Source of the DNA: Clostridium paridis
Lineage (GTDB): Bacteria; Bacillota; Clostridia; Clostridiales; Clostridiaceae
NCBI RefSeq assembly: GCF_016765615.1
Contig: NZ_JAESWA010000020.1
Location: 62,001-126,000 of the forward strand
DNA: 64,000 nucleotides
Reading direction: 5' to 3'
Made by a program: the position numbers and the translations under genes. The notes below the pieces were generated by a model. That model saw only the letters and a program-made list of their open reading frames with translations, was not told the DNA's origin and did not search any database. Shown piece after piece: positions 42,612 through 52,525 of the stretch; the stretch's first letter is position 1; each line of letters begins with the position of its first letter.

Positions 42612-43457
42612 TTGAAAAAATATTTTAAAGAAAACTTATTAATTACTATAGGAATATTACTTACAGCAATATCATTAGAATACTTTTTTTATCCAAACAA
42701 TATAGCTGCTGGGGGGATCTCAGGTCTTGCATTAGTTCTAAACAAAATATTTGGGATATCTCCAGGACTAATACTAATAATTGCTAATATTATATTGTTT
42801 GCTTTAGCATTTATATTAATTGGGGGAAATTTTGGCGGTAAAAGTATTTATGCATCCTTTGGACTTTCACTAGTTTTGTGGCTTATAGAAAAATATCTAT
42901 CGCCAACTGCAGTAACACACAATCTTGTATTAGCAACAGTAGCTGGTAGTGTTATATCATCATTAGGAATAGCTATGGTTTTTTCTCAGAATTCATCAAC
43001 AGGGGGAACATCTATTATAGCTAAAATAATAAACAAATATCTTCATTTAGATATTGGAAAGTGCTTGTTAATAACTGACTTCATAATTACAATCCTTGCT
43101 ATCTATACTTTTGGTGTTGATTTAGGAATGTTTGGACTCATCAGTGTATTTCTTATTGGAAGTATGGTTGATAAGTTTATAGAAGGATTTAATGTTTGTA
43201 AGCAAGTCTTTATAATTAGCTCAAAAGGTGAAGAAATTGTAAAATATATTTTAAATGAGGTTGATAGAGGCTGTACTGTACTAGATGGAACAGGTGGATA
43301 CTCCAAAGCAAATAATCAAATTATATTTACAGTGGTAAATAGACGTCAATTTATTAAGCTTAAATTCAAGATAAAAGAAATAGACCCAAGAGCATTTATA
43401 ACAGTTAATGATGTTAGAGAGGTGCTAGGTGAGGGATTTACCATGCTTGAGGGATAA
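42612..43457 (+). CDS. YitT-family membrane protein, tandem paralogue
   Basis: This 281-residue protein has the same layout as the preceding gene. Nearly every motif is kept in order (YPNNIAAGGISGLALVL, GGNFGGKSIYASFG, NSSTGGTSIIAKIINKY, EVDRGCTVLDGTGGYSK and NDVREVLGEGF). The start codon is TTG, with GAGGGGG nine bases upstream and no better ATG. The 25-base gap and shared strand indicate an operon born by tandem duplication. A terminator follows. Confidence 0.88.
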   Translation: MKKYFKENLLITIGILLTAISLEYFFYPNNIAAGGISGLALVLNKIFGISPGLILIIANIILFALAFILIGGNFGGKSIYASFGLSLVLWLIEKYLSPTAVTHNLVLATVAGSVISSLGIAMVFSQNSSTGGTSIIAKIINKYLHLDIGKCLLITDFIITILAIYTFGVDLGMFGLISVFLIGSMVDKFIEGFNVCKQVFIISSKGEEIVKYILNEVDRGCTVLDGTGGYSKANNQIIFTVVNRRQFIKLKFKIKEIDPRAFITVNDVREVLGEGFTMLEG

Positions 43458-43499
43458 AAAAAGTGGGTACATATGTAAATTAAATATTTATTTTGAACG

Positions 43500-43556
43500 G
43501 ATCTGAATTCAAAAATGACTTTAATGAAGAAGTTGTTTGGGGGTTCAGATTTTTTA
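43500..43556 (+). terminator. Intrinsic terminator after the YitT pair
   Basis: GATCTGAATTC (43500-43510) pairs with GGGTTCAGATT (43541-43551), with some G-U pairs, across a 30-base loop and is followed by TTTTT. Confidence 0.6.
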
Positions 43557-43692
43557 TACAGTATAACAAAGTTTTGAAGTAATGGTTTTAATTTCAAACA
43601 AGATACACCAAGTTTAGTATGAACTTTTTCGTAATATTATTAAATATGACAAAAAACTTTAAAAAATTGGATTTTATAATGGATTTTAACTA

Positions 43693-43701
43693 TGTTATAA
43701 T
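43693..43701 (+). promoter_or_regulatory. Extended -10 promoter candidate for ftsEX
   Basis: TGTTATAAT is a consensus extended -10 located about 80 bases before the ftsE start. No good -35 is spaced with it. The remainder of the gap 43557-43780 shows nothing else. Confidence 0.45.
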
Positions 43702-43780
43702 AAAAAAGTGTTTATGTTTTTTATAGTGAAAATAATAATCATAGTAAAAAACCACACAAAAAAAATTGAGGAGTGTTTTT

Positions 43781-44470
43781 ATGATAGAATTTAAGAATGT
43801 AAGTAAAATTTATAATAACAATGTAAAAGCCTTAGCTAAAGTTAATATAAATATAGAGACAGGAGAATTTGTATTCCTAGTTGGTCCTTCAGGGGCAGGT
43901 AAGTCAACATTTATAAAAATGCTTCTGAAAGAAATAGACCCAACAGAGGGAAAGATAACTGTAAATGGGACAGATTTATCAAATATAAAGAGAAATCAAA
44001 TACCTTACTATAGAAGAAAAATGGGAATGGTATTTCAAGATTTTAGATTAATACCAACTCTTAATGTATATGAAAATGTTGCATTTGCTATGAGAGTTGT
44101 TGAGTCTTCTCCAAGAGAAATAAGAAGAAGAGTACCTATGGTACTTTCATTGGTAGGATTATCACACAAATATAAAATGTTTCCTACTGAATTATCAGGA
44201 GGAGAACAACAAAGAGTTTCATTAGCAAGAGCCATAGTAAACAATCCAGCAGTTTTAATTGCGGATGAGCCTACTGGAAATTTAGATCCTGAAACTGCGA
44301 CAGAAATAATGAATTTACTAGAGGATATAAATAGGGCAGGAACAACAGTGTTAATGGCAACACATGCTAAAGATATTGTTGATACTATGAAGAAAAGAGT
44401 TATAGCCATTGAGAAAGGGCAAATAGCTAGAGATGAAATGAGAGGTAGGTACGAAGATGAAATTAAGTAG
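43781..44470 (+). CDS. ftsE: Cell division ATP-binding protein FtsE
   Basis: This 229-residue ATPase works with FtsX to control peptidoglycan hydrolases at division or in sporulation. It has Walker A GPSGAGKST (35-43), Q-loop MVFQDFRLI, signature LSGGEQQRVSLARAI, Walker B VLIADEPTGNLDP and H-loop ATHAKD. A TTG-initiated longer frame overlaps GAGGAG, so the ATG at 43781 is chosen. It overlaps ftsX by 14 bases. Confidence 0.96.
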   Translation: MIEFKNVSKIYNNNVKALAKVNINIETGEFVFLVGPSGAGKSTFIKMLLKEIDPTEGKITVNGTDLSNIKRNQIPYYRRKMGMVFQDFRLIPTLNVYENVAFAMRVVESSPREIRRRVPMVLSLVGLSHKYKMFPTELSGGEQQRVSLARAIVNNPAVLIADEPTGNLDPETATEIMNLLEDINRAGTTVLMATHAKDIVDTMKKRVIAIEKGQIARDEMRGRYEDEIK

Positions 44471-45347
44471 TATTAAGTATTTTATAGTAGATGCATTTAA
44501 GAGTATAAAAAGAAATAAAACTATAAGTTTGGCCTCAATGGCAACTGTATTAATGACGTTACTAATATTTGGTGTATTCTTGTTAGCAGCACTAAATGTT
44601 GGAAAAGGTGTGCAAGATATAGAATCAAAAGTAGAAATTAAAGTATTCTTAAAAGATGACATAACTATGATGGACCAAAGAGATGTTCAAATTAAGTTGA
44701 AAGAACAAACTGGGGTTAAAGATGTAAATTATGAATCCAAGGAAGAAGCTTTAGATAAATTTAAAGATCAATTAAATGAATATAAAGATTTACTTAATGG
44801 ATATAATAGTGATACAAATCCATTACCAGCATCTTTTTTAGTTACACTTGAAAAGCCTGAATATGCTAAAGATGTAGCAAATTCAGTAAGCGGTATGACT
44901 GGTGTAGAGAATATTGGAAATGACCAAGATGTTATAAATAAGATTTCTTCATTCACTAAAGCAGTAAGATGGGTTGGTGTAGTTTTATTTGTAATATTAG
45001 TAGCAGTTTCATTATTCTTAATAATTAATACTATAAAGTTAACAGTTTTCTCAAGAAGAAGAGAAATTGGTATAATGAAATTCGTAGGAGCTACAGATTG
45101 GTTTATAAGATGGCCATTTATCATTGAAGGTGTGATTATTGGATTAGTGGGAGCTATATTCTCAAACATAGTATTGTTTTTTTCATACAAGGCACTATTC
45201 TCATTATTATCTAAACAATTAATTACAGTAAGTTTAGTTAGTCCATTCTATGTTTTAAGCACTATGTCATGGGAATTTATATTAGGTGGAATTCTTATAG
45301 GTGCCTTTGGTAGTATAATTGCCCTAAGAAAGTTCTTAGTTGTATAA
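44457..45347 (+). CDS. ftsX: Cell division protein FtsX
   Basis: This 296-residue permease-like membrane protein has one N-terminal helix (about 24-46), an extracellular domain (about 55-165) that in relatives docks cell-wall hydrolases, and three C-terminal helices. FSRRREIGIMKFVGATDWFIRWPFIIEG is the FtsX signature that couples to FtsE. It starts within the end of ftsE. The downstream protease is probably in the same transcription unit. Confidence 0.95.
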   Translation: MKLSSIKYFIVDAFKSIKRNKTISLASMATVLMTLLIFGVFLLAALNVGKGVQDIESKVEIKVFLKDDITMMDQRDVQIKLKEQTGVKDVNYESKEEALDKFKDQLNEYKDLLNGYNSDTNPLPASFLVTLEKPEYAKDVANSVSGMTGVENIGNDQDVINKISSFTKAVRWVGVVLFVILVAVSLFLIINTIKLTVFSRRREIGIMKFVGATDWFIRWPFIIEGVIIGLVGAIFSNIVLFFSYKALFSLLSKQLITVSLVSPFYVLSTMSWEFILGGILIGAFGSIIALRKFLVV

Positions 45348-45448
45348 GATTAAAAAAATTATTAATTTTATACATATTATGCCCCATAATGAAAATATAA
45401 TATAAACCTGGGTATAATTTAAATTAGGGTTATGAATGGAGGCACAAG

Positions 45449-46705
45449 ATGGAAGATAATCATAATAATGAAAGAAGAAGTTCTAAGACTTTTAAGATCA
45501 CTGCTATTGCTTTACTTATAGTTCTATTTATTGGAAGTAATGTATTATCTTTATTCTTAGGAAATAAGATGGCATTTAGAGGTATATCACTTCCAGGAGT
45601 AGGCGGGAGTTTAGCTAAAGATTTTCAGAATATAAATGATATAGACAAATATAAGAAACTTTTTGCCATTAGAGATGAGTTATATAAAAAATACGATGGA
45701 CAAATTGATGATAATAAGCTTCTTGACGGAGCTATTAAAGGTATGACAGCAGCACTAGAGGACCCATATACAGTATATATGACTAAAAAGGAAGCAAGTG
45801 ACTTTATGGGAAGCATGCAAGGGAATATTTCTGGCGTTGGAATAGAATTAGATATAAAAGATGATAAACTTGTTATTGTTGCTCCAATTGAGGGTTCGCC
45901 TGCCGAGAAGGCCGGAGTTATGAAAGGTGATATAATTCTTAAAGTTGATGACAAGGATGTTACGGCAAAAGAATATGATAAAGCTAAGGCAATGATAAGA
46001 GGAGAAAAGGGGACTAAAGTTAAACTTACCTTAAGTAGAGAGGGTAAGGGAACCTTTGACTTAACAATAACTAGAGATACTATTTCAGTGAAATCTGTTA
46101 AAGGTGAAATAATTGAAAATGGAATTGCATTAGTATCTATATCCTCTTTTGATGAACATACGGATCAAGAATTTATTGACACCTTAAATTCCTTGAAGTC
46201 TAAGGGGATGAAAGGGATAATACTAGATCTTAGAGGCAATCCAGGTGGATACTTAAATACAGCAGTTAATGTAGTTTCACAATTTATTGATAAGAGCAAA
46301 GTAATAGTATCTACTAAGGATAAATATAATAATGAAGAAAAATCTGTATCTAAGGGTGGTAATTTTATTAATACTCCTTTAGTTGTACTTACAGACGAAG
46401 GAACGGCTTCAGCAGCTGAAATAGTATCAGGTGCACTTAAAGATTATAAGGCAGCAACTTTAGTTGGTACTAAAACTTTTGGCAAAGGTGTTGTACAGAG
46501 TCCAATAGAATTGAATGATGGTACTCTATTAAAAGTAACAATATCTAAATGGTATACTCCTAATGGAAACAATATTCATAAGACAGGTATCATGCCAGAT
46601 ATTCAAGTGGAATATCCAAGTGAGTTGCAAACAAGCCCATATAATAGAAGCAAAGATCCTCAGTTTGAAAAAGCTTTGGATGTAATTAGAGAAAAACTTA
46701 AATAG
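45449..46705 (+). CDS. C-terminal processing peptidase, S41 family (CtpA/CtpB)
   Basis: This 418-residue exported protease is anchored by a helix near residues 17-39. A PDZ domain (about 120-205, containing VGIELDIKDDKLVIVAPIEGSPAEKAG) precedes the catalytic domain with Ser321 in EGTASAAEIVSG and Lys346 in TFGKGVVQ, 25 residues apart as in Prc. RGNPGGYL is another family block. In Bacillus the equivalent next to ftsEX (CtpB) acts in sporulation signalling. GGAGGC precedes the ATG. Confidence 0.95.
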   Translation: MEDNHNNERRSSKTFKITAIALLIVLFIGSNVLSLFLGNKMAFRGISLPGVGGSLAKDFQNINDIDKYKKLFAIRDELYKKYDGQIDDNKLLDGAIKGMTAALEDPYTVYMTKKEASDFMGSMQGNISGVGIELDIKDDKLVIVAPIEGSPAEKAGVMKGDIILKVDDKDVTAKEYDKAKAMIRGEKGTKVKLTLSREGKGTFDLTITRDTISVKSVKGEIIENGIALVSISSFDEHTDQEFIDTLNSLKSKGMKGIILDLRGNPGGYLNTAVNVVSQFIDKSKVIVSTKDKYNNEEKSVSKGGNFINTPLVVLTDEGTASAAEIVSGALKDYKAATLVGTKTFGKGVVQSPIELNDGTLLKVTISKWYTPNGNNIHKTGIMPDIQVEYPSELQTSPYNRSKDPQFEKALDVIREKLK

Positions 46706-46719
46706 GAGGATTGAAGACT

Positions 46720-47988
46720 ATGGATCTAACTATGTATACATTGAGATCTGTAGCTTATGCAATATTTGGGCCGTATATGTTTTTTGTGCTCATATTACTC
46801 GGGGTAATGTTTTATTTTAAAAATAGAAAAGTATCATTGATGCAAAAAATGATAATAGGGGAGAGTATTAACTCTCCCCTAGAACTTACATTGTCTCAGA
46901 TTGTACTTGGAATTTTTGCAGGAGCTATTGGCAGTTTAATATTAAGCTATTCAGGAGTATTATTTGGTGAAAAATCAGGAATTGAATGGGTATTTTTACT
47001 ATCTATCTTACTGATGATTTATAGACCAAAATTTGTATGCTTTTCATATAGCGGTTCAATATTAGGAATAATTAGTATTATACTTTATCAAATATATGGA
47101 GATAAAGCTCCGATAAATATAAGTATAATTAATCTTATGATTTTTGTGGGTATACTTCACATTGTTGAAGGATTACTCGTTATGTTTGATGGTAGCAGAG
47201 GTGCTATCCCAGTGTTTACTAATAAAAGTGGGAAAATATTTGGTGGATTTGCACTAAATAGATATTGGGCTTTACCTATAGCTATTTTTATGATTATTAC
47301 TAGTTCGACATCTCAGTTTGGTACTGAATCTATTAATACGCCCAATTGGTGGCCGCTTTTAAATCATAATTCTACTCTAGAGTTTTTGAAGAAAGCAGTA
47401 GTAGGGTTATTCCCTTTTTATGGGATGATAGGATATTCGTCTATTACTTTCACTAAAAGCAAACGAAAAAAAGCAGTGATGTCAGGAATATTAATTTTAT
47501 GTTATGGAATGATTCTAGTATTAGTATCTCAGCTTTGCAGGGTAGGTCTAATTGGAGAGATTATTGTGGTTATTTTTGCTCCGTTAGCACATGAAGCTAT
47601 GATAAGACTTTCGAATATTATGGAAGCAAAATCAGCGCCTATGTACATAAGTGATGATCAAGGTATATGTATTCTTGAAGTTTCGCCTAGTTCTCAAGCT
47701 TCTAAGCTAGGAATAAGAAGCGGAGATAAAATTATAAAAGTTAATGAAGAATATATCCAAAGTGAACTTGATATTTACAAAATAGTAAGGGAAAGTTATA
47801 TGGATATAAAATTAAAAATAAAGAAACTGAATGGAACTTTTCAAGACTTTACAATTACGCCTGATGAAAATAGGAGAATAGGAGTAGTTTTAGTTCCAAA
47901 GATGGTAAAAGAAGAACAAGTGGTTAAGTTAAATAATGATTTTCAAGAGATATTAGAAAATATAAAAAAGAAAAAAGATGATGAGTAG
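46720..47988 (+). CDS. PDZ-domain polytopic membrane protein (MinJ/YvjD-like)
   Basis: This 422-residue protein has about eight membrane helices in residues 8-300, followed by a cytoplasmic PDZ domain (about 310-400: ICILEVSPSSQASKLGIRSGDKIIKVNEEYI). In B. subtilis the gene following the ctp protease in the ftsEX region is minJ, which links MinCD to the division machinery with the same TM+PDZ layout. The relation is inferred from architecture and synteny. AGGAGG is nine bases before the ATG at 46720; a TTG at 46711 directly abuts it and is rejected. Confidence 0.8.
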   Translation: MDLTMYTLRSVAYAIFGPYMFFVLILLGVMFYFKNRKVSLMQKMIIGESINSPLELTLSQIVLGIFAGAIGSLILSYSGVLFGEKSGIEWVFLLSILLMIYRPKFVCFSYSGSILGIISIILYQIYGDKAPINISIINLMIFVGILHIVEGLLVMFDGSRGAIPVFTNKSGKIFGGFALNRYWALPIAIFMIITSSTSQFGTESINTPNWWPLLNHNSTLEFLKKAVVGLFPFYGMIGYSSITFTKSKRKKAVMSGILILCYGMILVLVSQLCRVGLIGEIIVVIFAPLAHEAMIRLSNIMEAKSAPMYISDDQGICILEVSPSSQASKLGIRSGDKIIKVNEEYIQSELDIYKIVRESYMDIKLKIKKLNGTFQDFTITPDENRRIGVVLVPKMVKEEQVVKLNNDFQEILENIKKKKDDE

Positions 47989-48011
47989 TTAAAACTAATA
48001 AAAGTAGTTTG

Positions 48012-48096
48012 TGTAGGCTTGAAATATGTGGTATAGGGTTTTTTTATGGAGAACTTAAAACCCTTTAGTATTATTTTAAGCTTACATTTTTTATTT
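48012..48096 (+). terminator. Nested stem-loop terminator before uvrB
   Basis: The outer arms TGTAGGCTT and AAGCTTACA (one G-U pair) enclose an inner AGGGTTTT/AAAACCCT helix, followed by TTTTTTATTT. Confidence 0.6.
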
Positions 48097-48115
48097 AAGT
48101 ACATCATTTTATAAG

Positions 48116-48144
48116 TTGACTGGCAATAATTAAAAGTATAAAAT
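48116..48144 (+). promoter_or_regulatory. uvrB promoter
   Basis: TTGACT (48116-48121), 17 bases, TAAAAT (48139-48144). The same two hexamers and spacing occur before uvrA. Confidence 0.7.
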
Positions 48145-48153
48145 ATATGTATA

Positions 48154-48167
48154 CAAACAAATGTTCG
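48154..48167. promoter_or_regulatory. LexA (SOS) box of uvrB
   Basis: Read on the minus strand, CGAACATTTGTTTG matches the Gram-positive LexA consensus CGAACRNRYGTTYC with two mismatches at the end and linker. It lies nine bases after the -10 and overlaps the transcription start region. Confidence 0.8.
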
Positions 48168-48179
48168 CAGGAGGCGGTT

Positions 48180-50153
48180 ATGGGAAAGTTTAAAATAGAA
48201 TCAAAATTTAAGCCGACAGGAGACCAGCCAGAGGCTATAGATAGTATAGTTAATGCATTGAATAATGGTGATAGGGGACAGACACTTCTTGGAGTAACTG
48301 GCTCAGGAAAAACTTTTACAATGGCAAACATAATAGAAAGGGTACAGAGACCTACCCTAATATTAGCTCATAATAAGACATTAGCTGCTCAACTTTGCGG
48401 AGAGTTTAAAGAATTTTTCCCAGATAGCATAGTTGAATATTTTGTATCCTATTATGATTATTATCAGCCTGAAGCATATGTCCCACAAACTGATACTTTT
48501 ATAGAAAAGGATGCTTCAATAAATGATGAAATAGATAAGCTGCGTCACTCTGCGACTTCAGCACTCTTTGAGAGAAGAGATGTTATAATCGTTGCTTCAG
48601 TTTCATGTATATACGGATTAGGAAATCCAGAGGAATATAAAACACTTACCATTTCATTAAGAACTGGAATGGAAAAGGAAAGAGATGAAATAATAAGGAA
48701 GCTCATAGAGATTCAATATGAAAGAAATGATATAGATTTTGCAAGAGGAACCTTTAGAGTAAGAGGAGATTCATTAGATATTATTCCTGCATCTTCCTCT
48801 AACAAGGGCATAAGAATAGAATTTTTTGGTGATGAGATTGATAGAATTAGAGAATTTGATGTTCTTACTGGCAAAATTTTAGGAGAGAGAAAACATGTAT
48901 CTATATTCCCAGCATCCCACTTTGCTACATCATCTAGTAAGTTAGAAGTTGCATTAGGAATTATAGAACAGGAATTAGAGGAAAGATTAAAAGTACTTAA
49001 TGCAGAAGGAAAGTTACTTGAAGCCCAAAGGTTAAAGCAGAGAACAAATTTTGATATAGAAATGATAAGGGAAATGGGATATTGTACAGGAATAGAAAAC
49101 TACTCTAGAATTTTGGATGGAAGAGCACCCGGAACTTCACCTAAAACATTAATAGATTATTTCCCAGAGGATTATTTATTATTCATAGATGAGTCACATG
49201 TAACACTTCCTCAAGTAAGAGCAATGTATGCAGGGGATAGAAGTAGAAAAGAATCCTTGATAGAGTATGGGTTTAGATTGCCTTGTGCTTATGATAACAG
49301 ACCATTAAAATTTGAAGAGTTCGAAGAAAAAATAAATCAGGTTGTATTTGTATCGGCAACTCCTGCTGCTTATGAAATTGATCATTCAACTAATATAGCA
49401 GAACAAATAATAAGACCTACTGGATTATTAGATCCTGTAGTTGAAGTAAGACCTGTAGAAGGACAAATAGATGATCTTTATGCTCAAATTAATGAAACTA
49501 TAAGTAAAGGCTTTAGAGTTCTAGTAACAACACTAACAAAGAGGATGGCTGAAGACTTAACTAAGTATATGAAGGATTTAGGAGTTAAAACTACTTATAT
49601 GCATTCTGATATAGAAACGATTGAAAGAATGAAAATCATAAGAAGTTTAAGACTAGGAGAAGTGGATGTTCTCGTAGGTATTAATTTATTAAGAGAAGGG
49701 TTAGATATACCTGAAGTTGCCTTAGTGGCAATATTAGATGCTGATAAAGAAGGATTTCTTCGTTCAGAAACTTCATTAATACAAACCATAGGAAGAGCTG
49801 CAAGAAATTCTGAATCAAAGGTTATTATGTATGCAGATAGAATAACAAATTCTATGGATAAGGCATTAAAAGAAACCAATAGAAGAAGAGAAATTCAAAT
49901 GAAGTACAATGAAGAACATGGAATTACTCCTCAAACTATTATTAAAGATGTTAGAGATGTTATTGAAGCAACTAAGAGTGCAGAGGAACAAGAAACTTAT
50001 AGCATAGCAGCATTATCTTTAGAGGAAAGAATAGAAGATCCAAAGAAACTTATTAAAAAATATAAAGCTGAAATGGCAGAAGCAGCTAAGAATCTTCAAT
50101 TTGAAAGAGCAGCGGAACTAAGAGATATGATAAAAAAATTAGAGTCAAAATAG
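48180..50153 (+). CDS. uvrB: Excinuclease ABC subunit B
   Basis: This 657-residue helicase-like nucleotide excision repair protein is loaded on damage by UvrA and recruits UvrC. It has Walker A GVTGSGKT (38-45), the damage-probing beta-hairpin region [19 protein letters not shown], helicase motifs [39 protein letters not shown] and QTIGRAARN, and a C-terminal UVR domain ([21 protein letters not shown]) that binds UvrC. The upstream in-frame ATG at 48147 lies within the LexA box region; AGGAGG precedes the ATG at 48180. Confidence 0.97.
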   Translation: MGKFKIESKFKPTGDQPEAIDSIVNALNNGDRGQTLLGVTGSGKTFTMANIIERVQRPTLILAHNKTLAAQLCGEFKEFFPDSIVEYFVSYYDYYQPEAYVPQTDTFIEKDASINDEIDKLRHSATSALFERRDVIIVASVSCIYGLGNPEEYKTLTISLRTGMEKERDEIIRKLIEIQYERNDIDFARGTFRVRGDSLDIIPASSSNKGIRIEFFGDEIDRIREFDVLTGKILGERKHVSIFPASHFATSSSKLEVALGIIEQELEERLKVLNAEGKLLEAQRLKQRTNFDIEMIREMGYCTGIENYSRILDGRAPGTSPKTLIDYFPEDYLLFIDESHVTLPQVRAMYAGDRSRKESLIEYGFRLPCAYDNRPLKFEEFEEKINQVVFVSATPAAYEIDHSTNIAEQIIRPTGLLDPVVEVRPVEGQIDDLYAQINETISKGFRVLVTTLTKRMAEDLTKYMKDLGVKTTYMHSDIETIERMKIIRSLRLGEVDVLVGINLLREGLDIPEVALVAILDADKEGFLRSETSLIQTIGRAARNSESKVIMYADRITNSMDKALKETNRRREIQMKYNEEHGITPQTIIKDVRDVIEATKSAEEQETYSIAALSLEERIEDPKKLIKKYKAEMAEAAKNLQFERAAELRDMIKKLESK

Positions 50154-50155
50154 AT

Positions 50156-50184
50156 AAAAATGGAAGGATTACCTTCCATTTTTT
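50156..50184. terminator. Bidirectional intrinsic terminator
   Basis: AAAAATGGAAGG and CCTTCCATTTTT pair perfectly around ATTA, after uvrB and facing the convergent acyltransferase gene. Confidence 0.9.
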
Positions 50185-50212
50185 ATATGCTAACTATTTT
50201 AATTAATGTATT

Positions 50213-51223
50213 TTAAGAATGAGAGTTACTTAATGATAAATGTAATCCTCCTTCAGGTAAAACTCCTTTAAATAAGGTTTTTGTTGCACTATATTTATCA
50301 ACTACATAAGTAAATAACAATGCGAATCCTAAACCAGCAACAGTGAAACTTACCCAGCCTAAAGAAGGAATTTTATCCAAAAGTAAATTACCAACTGGAC
50401 GATGTAGATACATTATAATTAATGAGTTTTTGCCACAGTAATTAAGGAATCTTTTTAGTCGACCATTATATAAATTATTACTAAATGCTAGTATAAATAT
50501 TGTGAAGCATAAAGGATATATTAAATCCCATTGGATAGATTTAAAATAAGAATCCTTAATATTCATATAATAATAAATATTTTGAGTAGAATTTATGTGA
50601 AATAATATGAAACACATGATTCCGCTAATAATCATTGAGGATTTTGTAACTAAGTATTGTAGGATATTCTTAGAATAAAAACCTATGGCGTAATACGCTA
50701 ATGCAATAGGAACTACATCCATGTCTAGGGGGTACCAGTACTTCTCAGTTATATCTGTTATTTCATTTGGAATAACTTTTATTGAATATATATGAGCAGC
50801 TATGTATCCAATAGAAATTATTGCTATAACATAGGGTGTTTTAAAATGGGTTTTTAATTTTGAAAATATAAACTTACTTATTAATAGAACAGGTATAAAC
50901 CAAAAAACTCCCCAGGCAGCTTTACCGCTATATATATGATTATTAAAAGATTGAATAAAGTTACTAAATGAAGCCATATCAGGAGAAATTAAAAAATCAA
51001 AGACTATATCAATAGCTGAAAAGCAAAGATATGGTATATAAAATTTCAGAAATTGAGTTTTGAAGTTAATTCCATCCCTATAAAGTAATCCGCTAATTAT
51101 AAAGAATGCAGGCATGTGAAACCAATACATATATTGGGCATACTCGAAAGGGCTATGAGATAAAATTACTGTAATTATTAATATTCCTTTTGCAATGTCT
51201 AAATACTCAATTCTCTTATTCAT
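50213..51223 (-). CDS. Acyltransferase 3 family membrane protein
   Basis: This 336-residue protein has about ten membrane helices. The family N-terminus RIEYLDIAKGILIITVILSHSPFE holds the conserved His near residue 23, and FHMPAFFIISGLLY follows. Such enzymes move acyl groups (often O-acetyl) onto cell-surface sugars. A longer frame from 51277 is rejected because AGGAGG sits before the ATG at 51223. It is a single gene with no linked polysaccharide genes. The intergenic stretch 51224-51536 to the divergent regulator shows only AT-rich DNA without a confident promoter. Confidence 0.88.
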   Translation of the reverse strand: MNKRIEYLDIAKGILIITVILSHSPFEYAQYMYWFHMPAFFIISGLLYRDGINFKTQFLKFYIPYLCFSAIDIVFDFLISPDMASFSNFIQSFNNHIYSGKAAWGVFWFIPVLLISKFIFSKLKTHFKTPYVIAIISIGYIAAHIYSIKVIPNEITDITEKYWYPLDMDVVPIALAYYAIGFYSKNILQYLVTKSSMIISGIMCFILFHINSTQNIYYYMNIKDSYFKSIQWDLIYPLCFTIFILAFSNNLYNGRLKRFLNYCGKNSLIIMYLHRPVGNLLLDKIPSLGWVSFTVAGLGFALLFTYVVDKYSATKTLFKGVLPEGGLHLSLSNSHS

Positions 51224-51536
51224 AAAATATCCTCCTGTATTATATCTACAAAAAAGTATAATCGTTATTTGTTTCATTTCTATGTCAAAAGTTATAGTAG
51301 ATAAAATTAAAATCTGAAAAAATTATCATGCTAATAATCGACAAGAACATAATAGTTTAAAGATATGAATTTTATGTGAAGAGAATATGAAAATAGAATA
51401 AGAAATATAAAGACCTTTAAAAATAGTATTAAATAAAGAAATCAGAAATATACAAAAAAGGCAATGGTATGTTAAAATGAGTTAAATATTAAACTTTTTT
51501 CAAATAACAATAATTTATAAATTCCAGGAGGAGATT

Positions 51537-52376
51537 ATGGGATTTTATGTACGTATAAAGCAGTATGCAACAGAGTTTACTCAGGCAGAACAGAAAATAA
51601 GTGATTATATATTACAGAACCCTGAAGAAGTAATTAACTTCTCAGCGCAGCAATTAGCCGAAAGAACAGAAACATCTGCGGCCTCTGTAGTAAGGTTTTC
51701 TAGAAAACTTGGTTTTGGTGGCTTTGGAGAGCTTAAAATAGAAATTGCTAAAACAATTACTAATAACTATGATGATAATTTTGATGCCATTATATCTTCA
51801 GAGGATTCAATTATAGATATCACTGATAAATTAGTTAATAAAGCTGTTACATCAATAAAGGAAACCCAAGGATTGATAAATTTCAAGGATTTAGAAGAGG
51901 CTATAGATATTATACGTAAAGCTGAAAATGTGTATCTATTTGGAGTAGGAGCATCTTCATTAGTAGCTATGGACTTTATGTATAAGCTTGCAAGAATAAA
52001 TAAAAGAGTGGTTTATTTTATGGATAGTCATTTGCAATTAGCATCATCAGTTCATATTACAGAGAAAGATGTTGCTATTGGAATATCTTATGGAGGAAAA
52101 ACAAAGGAAGTAAACGAAAGTATATCCATAGCTATTGAAAAAGGAGCAAGAGTTATAGCAATTACTAGCTGCAATAAAAATCCTCTTTCTAGTATGAGTG
52201 ATATATCATTAAAGGTACCTAATGCTGAAAAACAAATTCGTTTTGGTGCAATATCTTCGAGGGTGGCCCAGCTTATAATAACAGATACATTATTTTTAGG
52301 GGTCGCAATTGATAATCTAGACAAAGTTGAAAATAGTCTGCTAGAAACTCGAAAAGCAGTTGAAAAATTGAAATAA
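51537..52376 (+). CDS. murR: RpiR/MurR-family transcriptional regulator
   Basis: This 279-residue regulator has an N-terminal RpiR helix-turn-helix (residues 1-77: LTQAEQKI-like segment, FSAQQLAERTETSAASVVRFSRKLGFGGFGELK). A C-terminal SIS sugar-phosphate domain (about 110-250: VYLFGVGASSLVAMDFMYKLARI and GISYGGKTKEV) follows. It heads the MurNAc catabolic genes, so MurNAc 6-phosphate is the probable effector. Its stop codon lies inside a 17-bp palindrome identical to one in the murQ promoter. AGGAGG precedes the ATG. The symbol is assigned from context. Confidence 0.88.
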   Translation: MGFYVRIKQYATEFTQAEQKISDYILQNPEEVINFSAQQLAERTETSAASVVRFSRKLGFGGFGELKIEIAKTITNNYDDNFDAIISSEDSIIDITDKLVNKAVTSIKETQGLINFKDLEEAIDIIRKAENVYLFGVGASSLVAMDFMYKLARINKRVVYFMDSHLQLASSVHITEKDVAIGISYGGKTKEVNESISIAIEKGARVIAITSCNKNPLSSMSDISLKVPNAEKQIRFGAISSRVAQLIITDTLFLGVAIDNLDKVENSLLETRKAVEKLK

Positions 52377-52384
52377 TATTTCAA
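52368..52384. promoter_or_regulatory. MurR-type operator, copy 1
   Basis: TTGAAATAATATTTCAA is a perfect 17-nt palindrome with a central A. It includes the regulator's last codons and stop. An identical copy lies 97 bp downstream. Confidence 0.7.
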
Positions 52385-52426
52385 AAGCATCTTCAGAAAT
52401 TAAACTGAAGGTGCTTTCTTTTTTAC
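52384..52426 (+). terminator. Intrinsic terminator after the RpiR-family gene
   Basis: AAAGCATCTTCAG pairs with CTGAAGGTGCTTT (one G-U pair) across 8 bases and is followed by CTTTTTT. Confidence 0.85.
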
Positions 52427-52464
52427 ATAATATAAAATAAAATTTCAAAAATAAACAAAAATAC

Positions 52465-52492
52465 TTGAAATAATATTTCAATAGTATATAAT
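52465..52492 (+). promoter_or_regulatory. murQ promoter overlapped by MurR-type operator, copy 2
   Basis: The same palindrome TTGAAATAATATTTCAA spans 52465-52481. Its first six bases, TTGAAA, form the -35 of a promoter whose -10 TATAAT is at 52487-52492, with 16-base spacing. A bound repressor would block RNA polymerase. Confidence 0.75.
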
Positions 52493-52525
52493 TATAAATG
52501 TAAACAGTAAACGGGGGTGAAAAAA

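Noticed and set aside
42109-52390. Many open frames of 60-150 codons on the strand opposite ftsE, ftsX, ctp, uvrB and the RpiR gene
   Set aside because: They are antisense to well-recognised genes, lack ribosome sites and have compositions expected from complementary codons.
52499-52515. cre-like TGTAAACAGTAAACG before murQ
   Set aside because: The central CG of the cre consensus is CA here and the 3' half does not fit; too weak to call.
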